Assembly: GCA_963678275.1 (NCBI GenBank)
Contig: OY782765.1
Coordinates: 3,100,001 to 3,164,000, forward strand
Direction: 5' to 3'
From: G963677445 sp963678275
GTDB lineage: Bacteria > Bacteroidota > Ignavibacteria > Ignavibacteriales > Melioribacteraceae
DNA: 64,000 bases
The notes beneath the pieces were generated by a model. The model ran no database searches. It saw nothing but the letters and a program-made list of their open reading frames with translations, and was not told the origin of the DNA. The stretch's first letter is position 1. Each line of letters starts with the position of its first letter. Below, one piece after another: positions 43,582 through 53,232 of this stretch. The position numbers were made by a program, and so were the translations under genes.

Positions 43582-44409
43582 CTATTTTAATAAAATCATT
43601 TTTCGGCTTTCCAAAAATCCATTTGTCTTAAGCTGATAAATGTAGTGTCCGGAACTAACCTTTTTCCCGGCGTCATCTGTCCCGTTCCATACAGCCGTTT
43701 TCATTCCTGAACTCTCCATCCCTTCTCTTAGAGTCCTTACAACCTCGCCAAGAGTATTGAAGATTTTAAGTGTTACCATTGATTTTTGAGGAAGAAAATA
43801 TTTAATGGTAGTTTCTGGATTGAAGGGATTCGGATAATTCTGCGCGAGCGAAATATCAGCCGGTATTTCCACTCCGGCATCATCCACCGATGTAATTCCA
43901 TTAACATTTGCCGCCGAAAAGGATGGAGTCATAACAATAAATTCACCTGTTCCATCCGGATACCTGCCATAACTTAAGTCTGTTTCCTGCTCACCAAATG
44001 TTATTTCATCCAATATTGTTGTATCGGGCATGGAAAGATAAATCTCCTCACCTGAAGCGGAAAGTTTGAAATTCGCGTGCAAACCTTCCTGATCTGTGTC
44101 ATCATCAGCCCAGATTATTAAATAACTCTCAGCCGCGATGGATGTATCGGGGAACGACCATTTTGCCATTTCCGTCATATCGTCAGTGAGAAAATATCCT
44201 TCCAGATTGATAACGTCAGCGCTTTTATTATATAACTCAATCCAGTCATCATATTCACCCGCAGGATCGGCTGATATATTATCATTATCAGCCATAAACT
44301 CATTTATTACCAAATCTCCCGACTTAGTATTAACCGGAAAAGACTGCCCCTGTAATAACGAGCCCGGTAAAAGAACCACGGCAAGGATTAGTATTTTCTT
44401 TAGCATCAT
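43582..44409 (-). CDS. Secreted lamin-tail-domain protein with T9SS sorting signal
   Basis: A 275-residue exported protein. The signal peptide (KKILILAVVLLPGSLLQGQ) is followed by a lamin-tail domain (about 30-150: LVINEFMADND, DDWIELYNKSADVINLEGYFLTDD, KWSFPDTSIAAESYLIIWAD), an Ig-fold adhesion module, and then a type A T9SS domain (LAQNYPNPFNPETTIKYFLP ... SRKMILLK). Cell-surface adhesion or scaffolding is likely. Stand-alone; a 245 bp gap separates it from the divergent beta-helix lipoprotein gene. Confidence 0.88.
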   Translation of the reverse strand: MMLKKILILAVVLLPGSLLQGQSFPVNTKSGDLVINEFMADNDNISADPAGEYDDWIELYNKSADVINLEGYFLTDDMTEMAKWSFPDTSIAAESYLIIWADDDTDQEGLHANFKLSASGEEIYLSMPDTTILDEITFGEQETDLSYGRYPDGTGEFIVMTPSFSAANVNGITSVDDAGVEIPADISLAQNYPNPFNPETTIKYFLPQKSMVTLKIFNTLGEVVRTLREGMESSGMKTAVWNGTDDAGKKVSSGHYIYQLKTNGFLESRKMILLK

Positions 44410-44654
44410 TTACTCCTGCATGTTTTTGATGACGTCATAAAGTTTTATATTCAACCCGGTTAAAAAAATCATCTGTTCGTTGGGCGTTCATTCTTTTGGA
44501 CGATGTTTCCCGGGAAAACTTTCGCCCTCCAATATTTTTTCCATGACATCCGGTAAAAATTTTTCTCCAAAGAAAGTTTTTACCTGTTACTTCGTCTAAA
44601 CTTCCAGAGACAAAATATTTCAAGGATTATCTGATATTAAAAAGGTGAATTAAA

Positions 44655-46403
44655 TTGAAAACGTTATGTAAAATATTATTTGTCGCTTCCCTCCTGCTTA
44701 TAATGACGGCTTGCGAAGAATTCGTCGACCCCGAAAACCAGACATCAGGCGGCTCGACTGTTCAGTACTCCGGTGAATATAGTATAACAGTTAACGATGC
44801 TTTAGCCGAAAATATTGGCGCTCATGAAGATGATGATGATTATTCCACTGACTATAACACAGAAAACAGGATCGTACTTTCGGACGGGTCAATCACCATA
44901 GGCGGCACCGGTATATTGGTTGACGGGAATATTATTACAATAATCAGCGGTGGCGATTATTATGTAACCGGAACTCTGAGTGACGGACGTTTAATTATTG
45001 AATGCCAGGAATCGGAAACTGTTAAACTGATACTCGATAATGTCGATATCACCTCCTCTGTTAATGCTCCCATAAGTGTGAACAGCGCTAAAAAAACAAT
45101 CATTTTTCTTGCTGATAATTCCGTTAATTATATCACTGATCCGGGCGCTTACGTTTTCGACAACAGTGAAGAAGATGAACCCAACGCGGCTTTGTTCAGC
45201 AAAGATGACCTTTCAATAACGGGCAGCGGCAGCCTGATAATAGACGCCAACTACAATGACGGCATAGCGACAAAAGACGGCCTGATCATCAACAGCGGTA
45301 TTATTAATATTGAAGCGAAAGATGATGGTATAAGGGGAAAAGATTATCTTGTTATTAAATCAGGATCAATTAATATTAATTGCGGTGGTGACGGACTCAA
45401 ATCTGATAATGATGAGTATACCGACCGTGGTTATATTCTCGTCGAAGATGGTGAAATATCGGTAACTTCCGGCACAGACGGTTTTGACGCGTCGACAGAT
45501 GTTCTGATTTCATCCGGCGCGATAAATATTATTTCAGGAGGCGGCAGCGGCAGTTACGCGGGCGCCTATTCTAAAAAAGGTATAAAAAGTAATAAATGGC
45601 TCGTTCTGGATAGTGGAAATTTCAGTATTAACTCCGCTGATGACGCTATTCACTCGAATTGCAGCATAGTAATAAATAATGGTGATTTTACTATCGCCTC
45701 CCGTGATGATGCTGTTCATGCCGATACTTCCCTCGTAATATCCGGCGGTTCATTAAATATTACGGAATGTGAAGAGGGAATTGAGAGTAATCTGATAGCG
45801 ATTGAAGATGGGAATATAAATATCGACGCTGATGACGATTGTATAAATTCCACGGCCGGCAACGATGTTGAAGGAGATGACAAAAGCTGTACATATATTT
45901 ATGGCGGCAGCATGACGCTCACGACCAGGGGGGGTGATGGAATCGACTCGAACGGAAGCCTCGTAATGACCGGGGGAAATGTTATAATACACGGCCCCTC
46001 AAGCTCTCCGGAAGTGATTCTTGATTATAACGGGTCTTTTAATATTTCAGGAGGATTTATGATCGGTTCCGGCAGCTCTTCTCACATGATGCAGGCCCCC
46101 GGCTCCTCCTCCCCTCAATATTCACTTAAAATTATGTTCCGCTCTTCGAAAACTTCATCAACAATATTTCATATTGAAGATAGCAGCGGCAATGAAGTAG
46201 TCACTTTTCAGCCCGTACACAGATATTACTCTATCCTTTTTTCCTCTTCGGCTCTCGTAAATGGCGGTTCCTATAACATCTATATCGGCGGCAGCTCAAC
46301 CGGGGAAAATATTAACGGGGTTTATTCCGGCGGTACATATTCGGGCGGAACAAAAAGCTCCTCATTTACCATCTCAGGGTCGGTAACCTCATTAACCATA
46401 TAA
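44655..46403 (+). CDS. Lipoprotein with carbohydrate-binding right-handed beta-helix (Cthe_2159-like)
   Basis: A 582-residue lipoprotein. The lipobox is visible in LLLIMTACEE. Beyond it lies a long run of ~20-residue beta-helix coils with regular Gly/Asn/Asp turns (GDYYVTGTLSDGRLIIECQE, SGSININCGGDGLKSDN, DDAIHSNCSIVINNGDF). The pattern matches the DUF4353/Cthe_2159 carbohydrate-binding family, whose Asp-rich turns bind calcium and acidic polysaccharides. The start is TTG at 44655 with AAAGGTGA upstream. The C-terminal part (SSHMMQAPGSSSPQYSLKIM) is a separate beta domain. Single gene with a terminator at 46466-46510. Confidence 0.82.
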   Translation: MKTLCKILFVASLLLIMTACEEFVDPENQTSGGSTVQYSGEYSITVNDALAENIGAHEDDDDYSTDYNTENRIVLSDGSITIGGTGILVDGNIITIISGGDYYVTGTLSDGRLIIECQESETVKLILDNVDITSSVNAPISVNSAKKTIIFLADNSVNYITDPGAYVFDNSEEDEPNAALFSKDDLSITGSGSLIIDANYNDGIATKDGLIINSGIINIEAKDDGIRGKDYLVIKSGSININCGGDGLKSDNDEYTDRGYILVEDGEISVTSGTDGFDASTDVLISSGAINIISGGGSGSYAGAYSKKGIKSNKWLVLDSGNFSINSADDAIHSNCSIVINNGDFTIASRDDAVHADTSLVISGGSLNITECEEGIESNLIAIEDGNINIDADDDCINSTAGNDVEGDDKSCTYIYGGSMTLTTRGGDGIDSNGSLVMTGGNVIIHGPSSSPEVILDYNGSFNISGGFMIGSGSSSHMMQAPGSSSPQYSLKIMFRSSKTSSTIFHIEDSSGNEVVTFQPVHRYYSILFSSSALVNGGSYNIYIGGSSTGENINGVYSGGTYSGGTKSSSFTISGSVTSLTI

Positions 46404-46465
46404 AATTGAATAAAGTTTTATGACTCATTTGATCTTAATTGATATATGAATCATAATTCCTCTCC

Positions 46466-46510
46466 AAACCTGTCAAAACCGGAGGATCAGCCTCCTCCGG
46501 AGACAGGTTT
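46466..46510 (+). terminator. Long hairpin downstream of the beta-helix gene
   Basis: AAACCTGTC (46466-46474) pairs with GACAGGTTT (46502-46510), and an inner stem CCGGAGGA/TCCTCCGG stacks inside it. AATTTTAT follows. It is 62 bp after the stop codon and most likely ends that transcript. Confidence 0.65.
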
Positions 46511-46689
46511 AATTTTATAACTCCTGACGTAATTTCGATATAAACATCGTCAATATAAACGAAGACAGATAAAAAATTCAGGTTATATATGAAAACATGT
46601 GGGTAATGAAAAGACAACCGACTATTAAGGGGACATAACTGAACAGTTACACAAGCGCCAAAATATGGTTTGCCTGTCAGCGCTTATGA

Positions 46690-46990
46690 ATGATGTGCTA
46701 TAAATATCATATTCGATTGACCTGAATTTTGCTTGGGAGTTCTTAAAGGATTTGGTTATCTGGAGATGGTTTGTGAATCCTCTACAAGGATTTTGTCTTG
46801 CTTTATTAACAATATTCTACCCCATTGGGACGTTCCGCACTAATCATTGCCTCTACAAGGCAAATAAGATAAAAAAGAACCTTGTAGAGGTTCCATTATT
46901 GTAGTATATTATAGACAATTTGAAAATCATCTCTGTAGGAGATGCATAAAATGGCGCTTAAACTGCATCATATTAAAAATATTACGATAC
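46690..46990. repeat. Partial composite repeat with four constant-loop hairpins
   Basis: Hairpins in order: AATCCT-CTACA-AGGATT (about 46775), TTGCCT-CTACA-AGGCAA (about 46850), AACCT-TGTAG-AGGTT (about 46880) and ATCTC-TGTAG-GAGAT (about 46930). The sequence between them matches the copies at 25.3-25.6 kb and 52.86-53.05 kb. The rest of the 46404-47122 gap has no gene. Confidence 0.85.
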
Positions 46991-47052
46991 CAATATATTA
47001 ACAAAAAAAGAGCCGGAAGTATTTGAAATAAAGAAAATTTTATCATTGATCG

Positions 47053-47087
47053 ACCTGGCTTCCACTATGTTTCATGTAGTGCCAGGT
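47053..47087 (+). promoter_or_regulatory. Leader hairpin before the acyltransferase gene
   Basis: ACCTGG (47053-47058) pairs with CCAGGT (47082-47087), with an inner CACTA/TAGTG stem. It ends 35 bp before the start codon of the acyltransferase-like gene. It could be a leader structure or the relic of an older transcript end. Confidence 0.35.
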
Positions 47088-47122
47088 TTAAATTTCGGAA
47101 AAAGAAGTCCTTATCATTCAGT

Positions 47123-47959
47123 ATGAATAAATTAAAGCTCCTCCTTATAAAAATATTATGCAGATATCCGCAAGGGATAAAAAACCTGAACAGACTGCTA
47201 TTTATACCCGCGCTCATCAAGTTGCTCGCCTCCCGGAAACATCATGGCAGCATAATAAATTATAAAAGAAAACTTGGTATAAAGAGCAGCAATTTATCAT
47301 TTTTATTCAGATATTATCTCCGAAGGTCTTTTAATGCCCTGGCAGGACTTTTAATTTGTGAAGCACCCGAAAAATATTACAGTTATGTTGAGGTGGAAGG
47401 GGAAGAATTCATCTCCCCGGAAGAGATCAGAAATAACGGAACGATAGTAATCGGCAACCATGGCGCGCCTATGATGCTTATGACTTTTATTTTCACCAAT
47501 AAATTTAATATTCCCCTCGGTTCATTCGCGTTCCCCGAGACTGTAAAAATTTTAAAAAGCAGAAAACCAGAAAGAGAAAGGGACCGTCTCGTGCAATCTC
47601 TTCCATTATATGCTTTTGGGGAAGAAAAATCTCTTGTCAGGGGTTTGCTCAATGGAGAATGGGTTAATATGCTGATGGATGTCCCGTTTCCCCCTCCACA
47701 TAAAAAGAATATCAGTTTGTTTGGTAAAGAATTTGCCTTTTCTGAATTCCCGTTCAAACTCGCGCTTAAATATAAAATATCACTTTTTTTTATAGGAATA
47801 ACTTTTTCCCCTGACTCAGGAGGCAAAATAAAATTTAAGATTTCTCCTTTGGCCCGGTTTAATACTCCTGCCGAAGGGGCTGAAAAATATGCGGAAAAAC
47901 TCGAATATATGCTCCGGGAAGATCCCTTTTCAAATGGTGAAGTCCCCTTATGGTTTTAG
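47123..47959 (+). CDS. LPLAT-superfamily acyltransferase-like protein
   Basis: A 278-residue membrane-associated protein resembling the LpxL/HtrB (lysophospholipid acyltransferase) fold. A hydrophobic N-terminal part precedes the block NNGTIVIGNHGAPMMLMTFIF, which aligns with the catalytic HxxxxD/E region, but the acidic residue five positions after His is missing. Later segments GEWVNMLMDVPFPPP and ISLFGKEFAFSEFPFKLALKYKISLFF correspond to the substrate-binding blocks of the family. It might be a divergent or catalytically altered acyltransferase. The radical SAM gene starts 28 bp downstream, so they form a pair. Confidence 0.68.
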   Translation: MNKLKLLLIKILCRYPQGIKNLNRLLFIPALIKLLASRKHHGSIINYKRKLGIKSSNLSFLFRYYLRRSFNALAGLLICEAPEKYYSYVEVEGEEFISPEEIRNNGTIVIGNHGAPMMLMTFIFTNKFNIPLGSFAFPETVKILKSRKPERERDRLVQSLPLYAFGEEKSLVRGLLNGEWVNMLMDVPFPPPHKKNISLFGKEFAFSEFPFKLALKYKISLFFIGITFSPDSGGKIKFKISPLARFNTPAEGAEKYAEKLEYMLREDPFSNGEVPLWF

Positions 47960-47987
47960 TAATTTTTTTGAAAGGAAAGGAAAACAG

Positions 47988-49091
47988 ATGGTATACAGTT
48001 TCGACAGAATGGTCACAAATGAAATTAGAAAAATATTTACAGCGCGAAGCAAAGAAAATATGGCGCGCCTTCGTTCACGGGATAATATACATATAAGGCC
48101 CTCACTTAACGATACACTTATAATAGTCGTAAACCAGGGCTGCAAAGCGGGATGCGGATGCTGTTTCAGATATAATAAAGATGTTATAACAATGGAAGAA
48201 CATTTACTTGAAAGAATAGCGGATTACGCCTCGCGCCACCTTTTCAGTATTTCCCTGACCGGGGGTGAACCAACCGAATGTATCGATTTGATTGGCCGTA
48301 TCGCGGGCCGCTTTCCCGATCTTCGCATTTATATCACTTCAAATGGTGAAAATTATGATGAAGAGGTAATTTCTATATTGCGGAATAATCCTAACCTCTT
48401 CCCCGCGATAAGTCTTAACGGCATTGCTGATATTCACGATATATCCCGGCATCCGGGCAGTTTTAACAAGGTGATGAATACAATCGAAAAATTAAGAGCC
48501 GAAAGAATTCCCTTCGGAATAATGTCAATGGTGAATCACAGCAATATTAAGCAGGTGGTTTCAGGTGAACTTGCTGAATTCTTTGAAAATACAGGCGCGT
48601 GCACAGTGGAATTTTTTCATTATTACCCTATCGGTGATGATGAGAGACGCCATATCAAACTTATGTTAAATTCGGAAGAAATTGATGAAAGCCTCAGGTA
48701 CCGCAATAAACTTTTCAAATCTAATCCATTCCAATTTCTTTATCGTTCAGCCCAGGTAAATACAAAAAGATGTGAACGGGTTATAGAAATATGGACCGAC
48801 GGAACCGTATCTTACTGCCCTTACAGTCCCTGGGGTTTTGATAAAATCGGGATTAATGATACCGATGAGCAGCTAAGAGCAAAACTCGAAATGTATAAAT
48901 CAGACTGGGATAATATGACCACTTCAGCCCCCTCATTCTGCCCGCTCCAGTCCGATATTAAAAATTATATTAATTTTTTCACAAAAAAGGGAAGAGAAAA
49001 AACAAAACCCACCGGCATTTTTGATATAAATAGTGAGGTGAATAAAGAATATATTAATATCGCGAAGAACGCCGCGGAATTAAACCCCTGA
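47988..49091 (+). CDS. Radical SAM protein
   Basis: A 367-residue radical SAM protein. The 4Fe-4S cluster motif is CKAGCGCC (C52, C56, C59: C-x3-C-x2-C). SLTGGEPTE is the GGE motif and ISLNGIADIHDISR fits the later barrel strands. Extra C-terminal cysteines (CERVIEIW, SYCPYSPW, FCPLQ) may bind an auxiliary cluster as in SPASM-type enzymes. The start is at 47988 with AAAGGAAAGG upstream; the frame to 47889 lies inside the preceding gene. It follows the acyltransferase-like gene by 28 bp, suggesting a shared pathway, perhaps modification of a lipid-linked or peptide substrate. The substrate is not known. Confidence 0.85.
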   Translation: MVYSFDRMVTNEIRKIFTARSKENMARLRSRDNIHIRPSLNDTLIIVVNQGCKAGCGCCFRYNKDVITMEEHLLERIADYASRHLFSISLTGGEPTECIDLIGRIAGRFPDLRIYITSNGENYDEEVISILRNNPNLFPAISLNGIADIHDISRHPGSFNKVMNTIEKLRAERIPFGIMSMVNHSNIKQVVSGELAEFFENTGACTVEFFHYYPIGDDERRHIKLMLNSEEIDESLRYRNKLFKSNPFQFLYRSAQVNTKRCERVIEIWTDGTVSYCPYSPWGFDKIGINDTDEQLRAKLEMYKSDWDNMTTSAPSFCPLQSDIKNYINFFTKKGREKTKPTGIFDINSEVNKEYINIAKNAAELNP

Positions 49092-49176
49092 TTCAGGCAA
49101 TCCGCTCTTTATTTTTCCGTGTTCCCGGCATAAAATTTTTGTACTTTGTGGTTAATAAACAGATGAGGAATTAAAA

Positions 49177-49515
49177 ATGTCAGTAACAGAAACAGGATGC
49201 TGCGGAGCCTATTGTAAAACCTGCCCCGAATATAATTCAAACTGCAAAGGTTGTAAAACAGGTTATGCCGATGGAAGCCGCGATATAAAAAAAGCCCGGT
49301 GCCGGATTAAAGTCTGCTGTATAAACAATAATTTTTCTTCATGCGCCGACTGTGAAAAATTTGAAACATGTGAAATCATCCAGCAATTCCACAATAAATC
49401 ATCTTATAAATATCAAAAATACAAAGAAGCGATCCTTTTTATCCGAGAACATGGCTATGCCGATTTCCTGAACATTGCCAACACCTGGAAAAGACAGTAT
49501 GGAAAGTATAAGTGA
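49177..49515 (+). CDS. DUF3795 cysteine-rich protein
   Basis: A 112-residue protein of the DUF3795 family, with a cysteine pattern CCGAYCKTCPEY..NCKGC near the N-terminus and VCCINNNFSSCADCEKFETC in the middle, likely binding zinc or an iron-sulphur cluster. The C-terminal 35 residues are helical (YQKYKEAILFIREHGYADFL). Function is unknown for the family. It lies 85 bp after the radical SAM gene on the same strand and might be co-transcribed. AGGAATT lies upstream of the ATG. Confidence 0.85.
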   Translation: MSVTETGCCGAYCKTCPEYNSNCKGCKTGYADGSRDIKKARCRIKVCCINNNFSSCADCEKFETCEIIQQFHNKSSYKYQKYKEAILFIREHGYADFLNIANTWKRQYGKYK

Positions 49516-49605
49516 ATCCTCTGCGGTAAGGAGCAAAATATTTCCCATAATCTTTTTTCCGTTGATCGTCCCCCCTCCTTAGCCATTATATAATTTTTGA
49601 GCTAT

Positions 49606-50490
49606 TTATGTTGTTAACACGATATCCGCCCAAAACATCTGTTTATTAATGACCAGATGTTCAATCACTTTGTCAAATGTTTTATCTTTATAGTTTGACA
49701 TGTTGAGCCTGAAAAAGTATTCGTTCAAATATAACTGGAAATGATATTTGCTGACATGAATCGGTATCGTTTTCAACCAACTTTTCAAATCCTGCATTAT
49801 AACATGTATTTCTTTCAGACCCTCAACATTCTCACTTTTTACCTGTGTTATTTTGTAGTTTTTCGACAATTTTTTATAGGTTGACCATTTATCGGTTTTT
49901 ACATTCGCATCTTTTGATATATGATTCTCAAAGATTTGTCTTATTGATTTACTTGAATAATCATCCAAAGGAAGGGCATATCCTCTTTTTATTTTGCCTT
50001 GTGGCGTTATTTCAATAGCGCATACTACTTTTTGTTTCTTTGTTTTATTGCTGCCTTCTTCCTTCTGGTCAACAACAAATACGCCGACTTGGACATTTCC
50101 GGTTAACAGATATTGTTTGCCGGAAAACATGGCATGGCGCACCTTTTGCATAAAGAACCATGCTGTTTTTTGAGTCACTCTATATCTTTTTGCCATTTGA
50201 ACACTTGATAAACCTTTGTTACTCACGCTCATTTCAAAGACAATATAGAATGCTTTGTGTAATCCGAATTTTACTTTATGGAATAGGGTTCCCGCTGTTG
50301 GTGATTCTATATGATGGCATTTTGTGCATTCTCTGCTAAGGTTATCTCTTACTATGCTGCTTTTATTATGTCCACATTTTTTACAGATATAGCCATTTGA
50401 CCATTTCTTTTCTGCTAAATATTGATGGCAGGATGCATCATCCTTAAAAGTTTCAAATAATTTGATTATCTCCTGGCTTTCAAACTGCAT
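49606..50490 (-). CDS. IS1595-family transposase
   Basis: A 294-residue transposase of the IS1595/ISXO2 type. An N-terminal zinc ribbon has CKKCGH and CTKCHH; a helix-turn-helix stretch follows (LSSVQMAKRYRVTQKTAWFFMQKVRHAM); the DDE-like core includes VQVGVFVVDQKEEG and VKTDKWSTYKKL. Start at 50490 with AAGGAG a few bases upstream; the frame to 50514 is longer without support. The gene is full length for the family. I could not identify convincing terminal inverted repeats or a target duplication, so element ends are not given. Confidence 0.9.
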   Translation of the reverse strand: MQFESQEIIKLFETFKDDASCHQYLAEKKWSNGYICKKCGHNKSSIVRDNLSRECTKCHHIESPTAGTLFHKVKFGLHKAFYIVFEMSVSNKGLSSVQMAKRYRVTQKTAWFFMQKVRHAMFSGKQYLLTGNVQVGVFVVDQKEEGSNKTKKQKVVCAIEITPQGKIKRGYALPLDDYSSKSIRQIFENHISKDANVKTDKWSTYKKLSKNYKITQVKSENVEGLKEIHVIMQDLKSWLKTIPIHVSKYHFQLYLNEYFFRLNMSNYKDKTFDKVIEHLVINKQMFWADIVLTT

Positions 50491-50607
50491 TATAACTCCT
50501 TCTGTTATAAGCAAATATAATAGTATTCACATGAGTATTTCAGTGAAATTTTCCTTCGTGTTCCTTGAGCCTTCTTCGTGCTCTTTGTGGTTAAATACAC
50601 CAGACTC

Positions 50608-51609
50608 TCAATAAATCAGAAACGGCGTTGGTGAAAAGGAAACGATAAGTATCCCGATGCTTACCCAGCCCAGGATTCTTCTTACTTTTCCTACATCAGT
50701 AAAATATGCCACCGGGGGATGGTGCATCTTTAACACAAAAAAGAGTATCAGCGCCCAGAAAAGCCAGCCGGTCCAGCCGTAACCACTGTTAAATTCGAAG
50801 AGAACATCGATAAGTCCCGCCCCTCCGATAACAATGAGAGTCAGCATCATGATCCCCGCGACGGTTTTGTGGATTTTTCCGCCAAACATACTATATATCA
50901 CATGGCCGCCATCAAGCTGTCCGACGGGAATCATATTCATTGAAGTTACAAAAAGGCCGAACCATCCGGCGCATAAAAACGGGTAATGATAAATTTCAGA
51001 CATGGGGGGCACAAAATCGGCAGGACCGGTAAAAAGATACCGCAAAACGCCGTTTAGAAGAGAATCACCAAATTCCAGGCTAAGATAGGCGTCCCCGTAA
51101 TAGGGTGAAAAATAATCGGGATGTATTTTTAATATGTACTCCACACCCGGAAGATGGGTATATCCCCAGATCAGGACGATCAGACTCGCTATAAATCCCG
51201 CGATGGGGCCCGCTATCCCTATATCAAACATAGCTTTGTTACTGCTTACAGGAGTGCGGGTGCGTATCACCGCTCCCATTGTTCCAAAATGTATAAGTCC
51301 CGGGAATATCGGCAGCGGTATAAAAAATGGCAGAGTGGTATCAACCTTATGATATCGGGCCGCGAAATAATGTCCGAACTCATGCACACCAAGTATAAAA
51401 AGAATCGCTCCCGAATATTGCAATGATAAATTTATAATAGAAAAGTCAAAATCGGAAGCTATAAAAAACATACCCGCGAAAGTGGTTGTTACAACCGTTA
51501 CAAGAAACAGAAGCAGATTCCAGAGGGGATGTGTCTTTTTTCTTTTTCTCCTCTCCTTCCGGTACATCTCCTCGGCAATACTGTAATAATCAGAAATTTG
51601 TTCAGACAT
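50608..51609 (-). CDS. Site-2 protease-type membrane metalloprotease (M50)
   Basis: A 333-residue polytopic membrane protease of the M50/site-2 family. The zinc motif HEFGH is at residues 76-80 and the third ligand motif LDGGH at 232-236 (Asp233). The N-terminal cytoplasmic segment (1-30) is basic. Seven or so hydrophobic helices are visible. No PDZ domain is present, so it belongs to the short, archaeal-like group. Substrates of such proteases are often membrane-bound anti-sigma factors; the ECF system at 39-40.7 kb is a candidate partner only by inference. Stand-alone gene. Confidence 0.9.
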   Translation of the reverse strand: MSEQISDYYSIAEEMYRKERRKRKKTHPLWNLLLFLVTVVTTTFAGMFFIASDFDFSIINLSLQYSGAILFILGVHEFGHYFAARYHKVDTTLPFFIPLPIFPGLIHFGTMGAVIRTRTPVSSNKAMFDIGIAGPIAGFIASLIVLIWGYTHLPGVEYILKIHPDYFSPYYGDAYLSLEFGDSLLNGVLRYLFTGPADFVPPMSEIYHYPFLCAGWFGLFVTSMNMIPVGQLDGGHVIYSMFGGKIHKTVAGIMMLTLIVIGGAGLIDVLFEFNSGYGWTGWLFWALILFFVLKMHHPPVAYFTDVGKVRRILGWVSIGILIVSFSPTPFLIY

Positions 51610-52303
51610 ATTTTTTCATTTTTTTCATATTATTATCAGTTTAACAATAGTGAGTGTTATTTTGTGCCAATCAAAATCATAATCATAAACTGGCAAGCCA
51701 GAAACAATGAGGAATTACGTCCTCCGCGGCGGATAAAAATGACGAATTACGAATTGGTTTTCTCAGGAATATATTTTGAATCGAATCTGCTTTGGAGAAG
51801 CAGCATTATTGCGGAACGTCCCCATGGGGTAGTAAAGAACAAAAAAATTTAGTAAGATCCCTGTAGGGGATCAACAGAGCTAAGCTAAGAAAAAACTACA
51901 ATCCGAATTGTTGCCAAAAATTTTTGCCATTTTGCGTAGAATTTGACTCCTTATGGAATAAACTGACAAGCCAGAAGTAAAACGTGGATCGTGGAGAGTG
52001 AAGAGATAAGAAACAGCAATTTTTCTTTAAGATAACTTCAAAATCCCAAAAAAGTCCCGTCAGGGATCCGCCGCGTCGGACAGGCTTTCAGATAATAGCC
52101 CCGCAATTCATTGTGGGGAAATAAGTTAAGAAGTTGATCAAAAGTCCCGCCAGGGATTCTCCGCGGCGAACAGGCAGACAGAATTCCCCGGTAAATTGAT
52201 GGTCAAATAAAATTCTTGCCATTTTGCGTAGAATTTGAATCCTTACGGAATAATCATAAACTGGCAGAGCCAAGCAATTTTAAAGCTTCAGATCACTCAC
52301 TAA

Positions 52304-52438
52304 AAACTCACCCCCCGGCCCCCTCTCTTGAAAAAAGAGAGGGTGTCTTAAAGTCCCTCTCACCCGCCGCAGGCGGGCGCTTTCAGCTTCTCAAGAGAGG
52401 GATTTTCCCAGAGGGATGCCTCTGGCAAGGGTGAGTTT
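52304..52438. repeat. Multi-arm palindromic element, filled form
   Basis: Same outer arms as 32352-32440 (AAACTCACCC at 52304-52313, GGGTGAGTTT at 52429-52438) and same first arm. The second arm contains an inserted CCCGCC-GCA-GGCGGG hairpin with flanking bases (about 52361-52388), and a 22 bp insert with stem CCAGAGG-GATG-CCTCTGG (about 52407-52428) follows it. Where the 32 kb copy reads GATTTAGGG this one has the insert between GATTT and AGGG. Confidence 0.85.
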
Positions 52439-53232
52439 GTAGTATTTCTCAAAACGCCAAAAGAAGCTTTGCCATTTTACGCAGGATTTAGCTTCTTATG
52501 AACTAATCGTAAACTGGCGAGCCAGAAACACTGAACCTGTCCGATAGCTGAGCGGAGTCGAAGCTACCGCCGCTTTCATACGCTCATTCAATTTTTTACC
52601 TTTCTTCCCGTGAGAAAAAACGATTCCGATTTGGATTTAGCGGCAACTTTAGTTCCTGTAAATCTTTCCAATCTTTGTAATCTCAGAACTCCTTGCCCCT
52701 CGCAAAATGAAATCGCGGAAGTTTTGGAAAATATAACAAGAATTCGTTCTCCATTTATTATTTGATACCCCCACCATTTTAACCATTAATGATGTGTTGC
52801 CAATTAAAAACTCCATTGATCCGGGTTTATCGGGGATGTCTTAAGGTATTTGATTATCCAGGGTGGTTTGTGAATCCTCTACAAGGATTTTGTCTTATGG
52901 TGCTAACAATTTACTACCCCAGTGGGACTATCGCATTAATTGGAACCTATACAAGGTTCTTTTATTGTATTTGCCTTGTAGAGGCAGAAATTATTGTAGA
53001 ATATTATAGATAACCTGGAAACATCTCGGTAGGAGATGCACAAAAAGGCGTTAAAATTATATCAATTTAGAAAATAACACAATGTTGATGTATTGGTTCT
53101 AAACAATATTCGAAAAGATAAAGAGATATCTCCGCAAGTTGTTTCCCTCTTAAATTTTCTTCATTTTTATTTTGCGAATGTATCATTGTAAGTTATTGTT
53201 TTTTATTACCGGGATCAGGAGTTCTGAATCTT

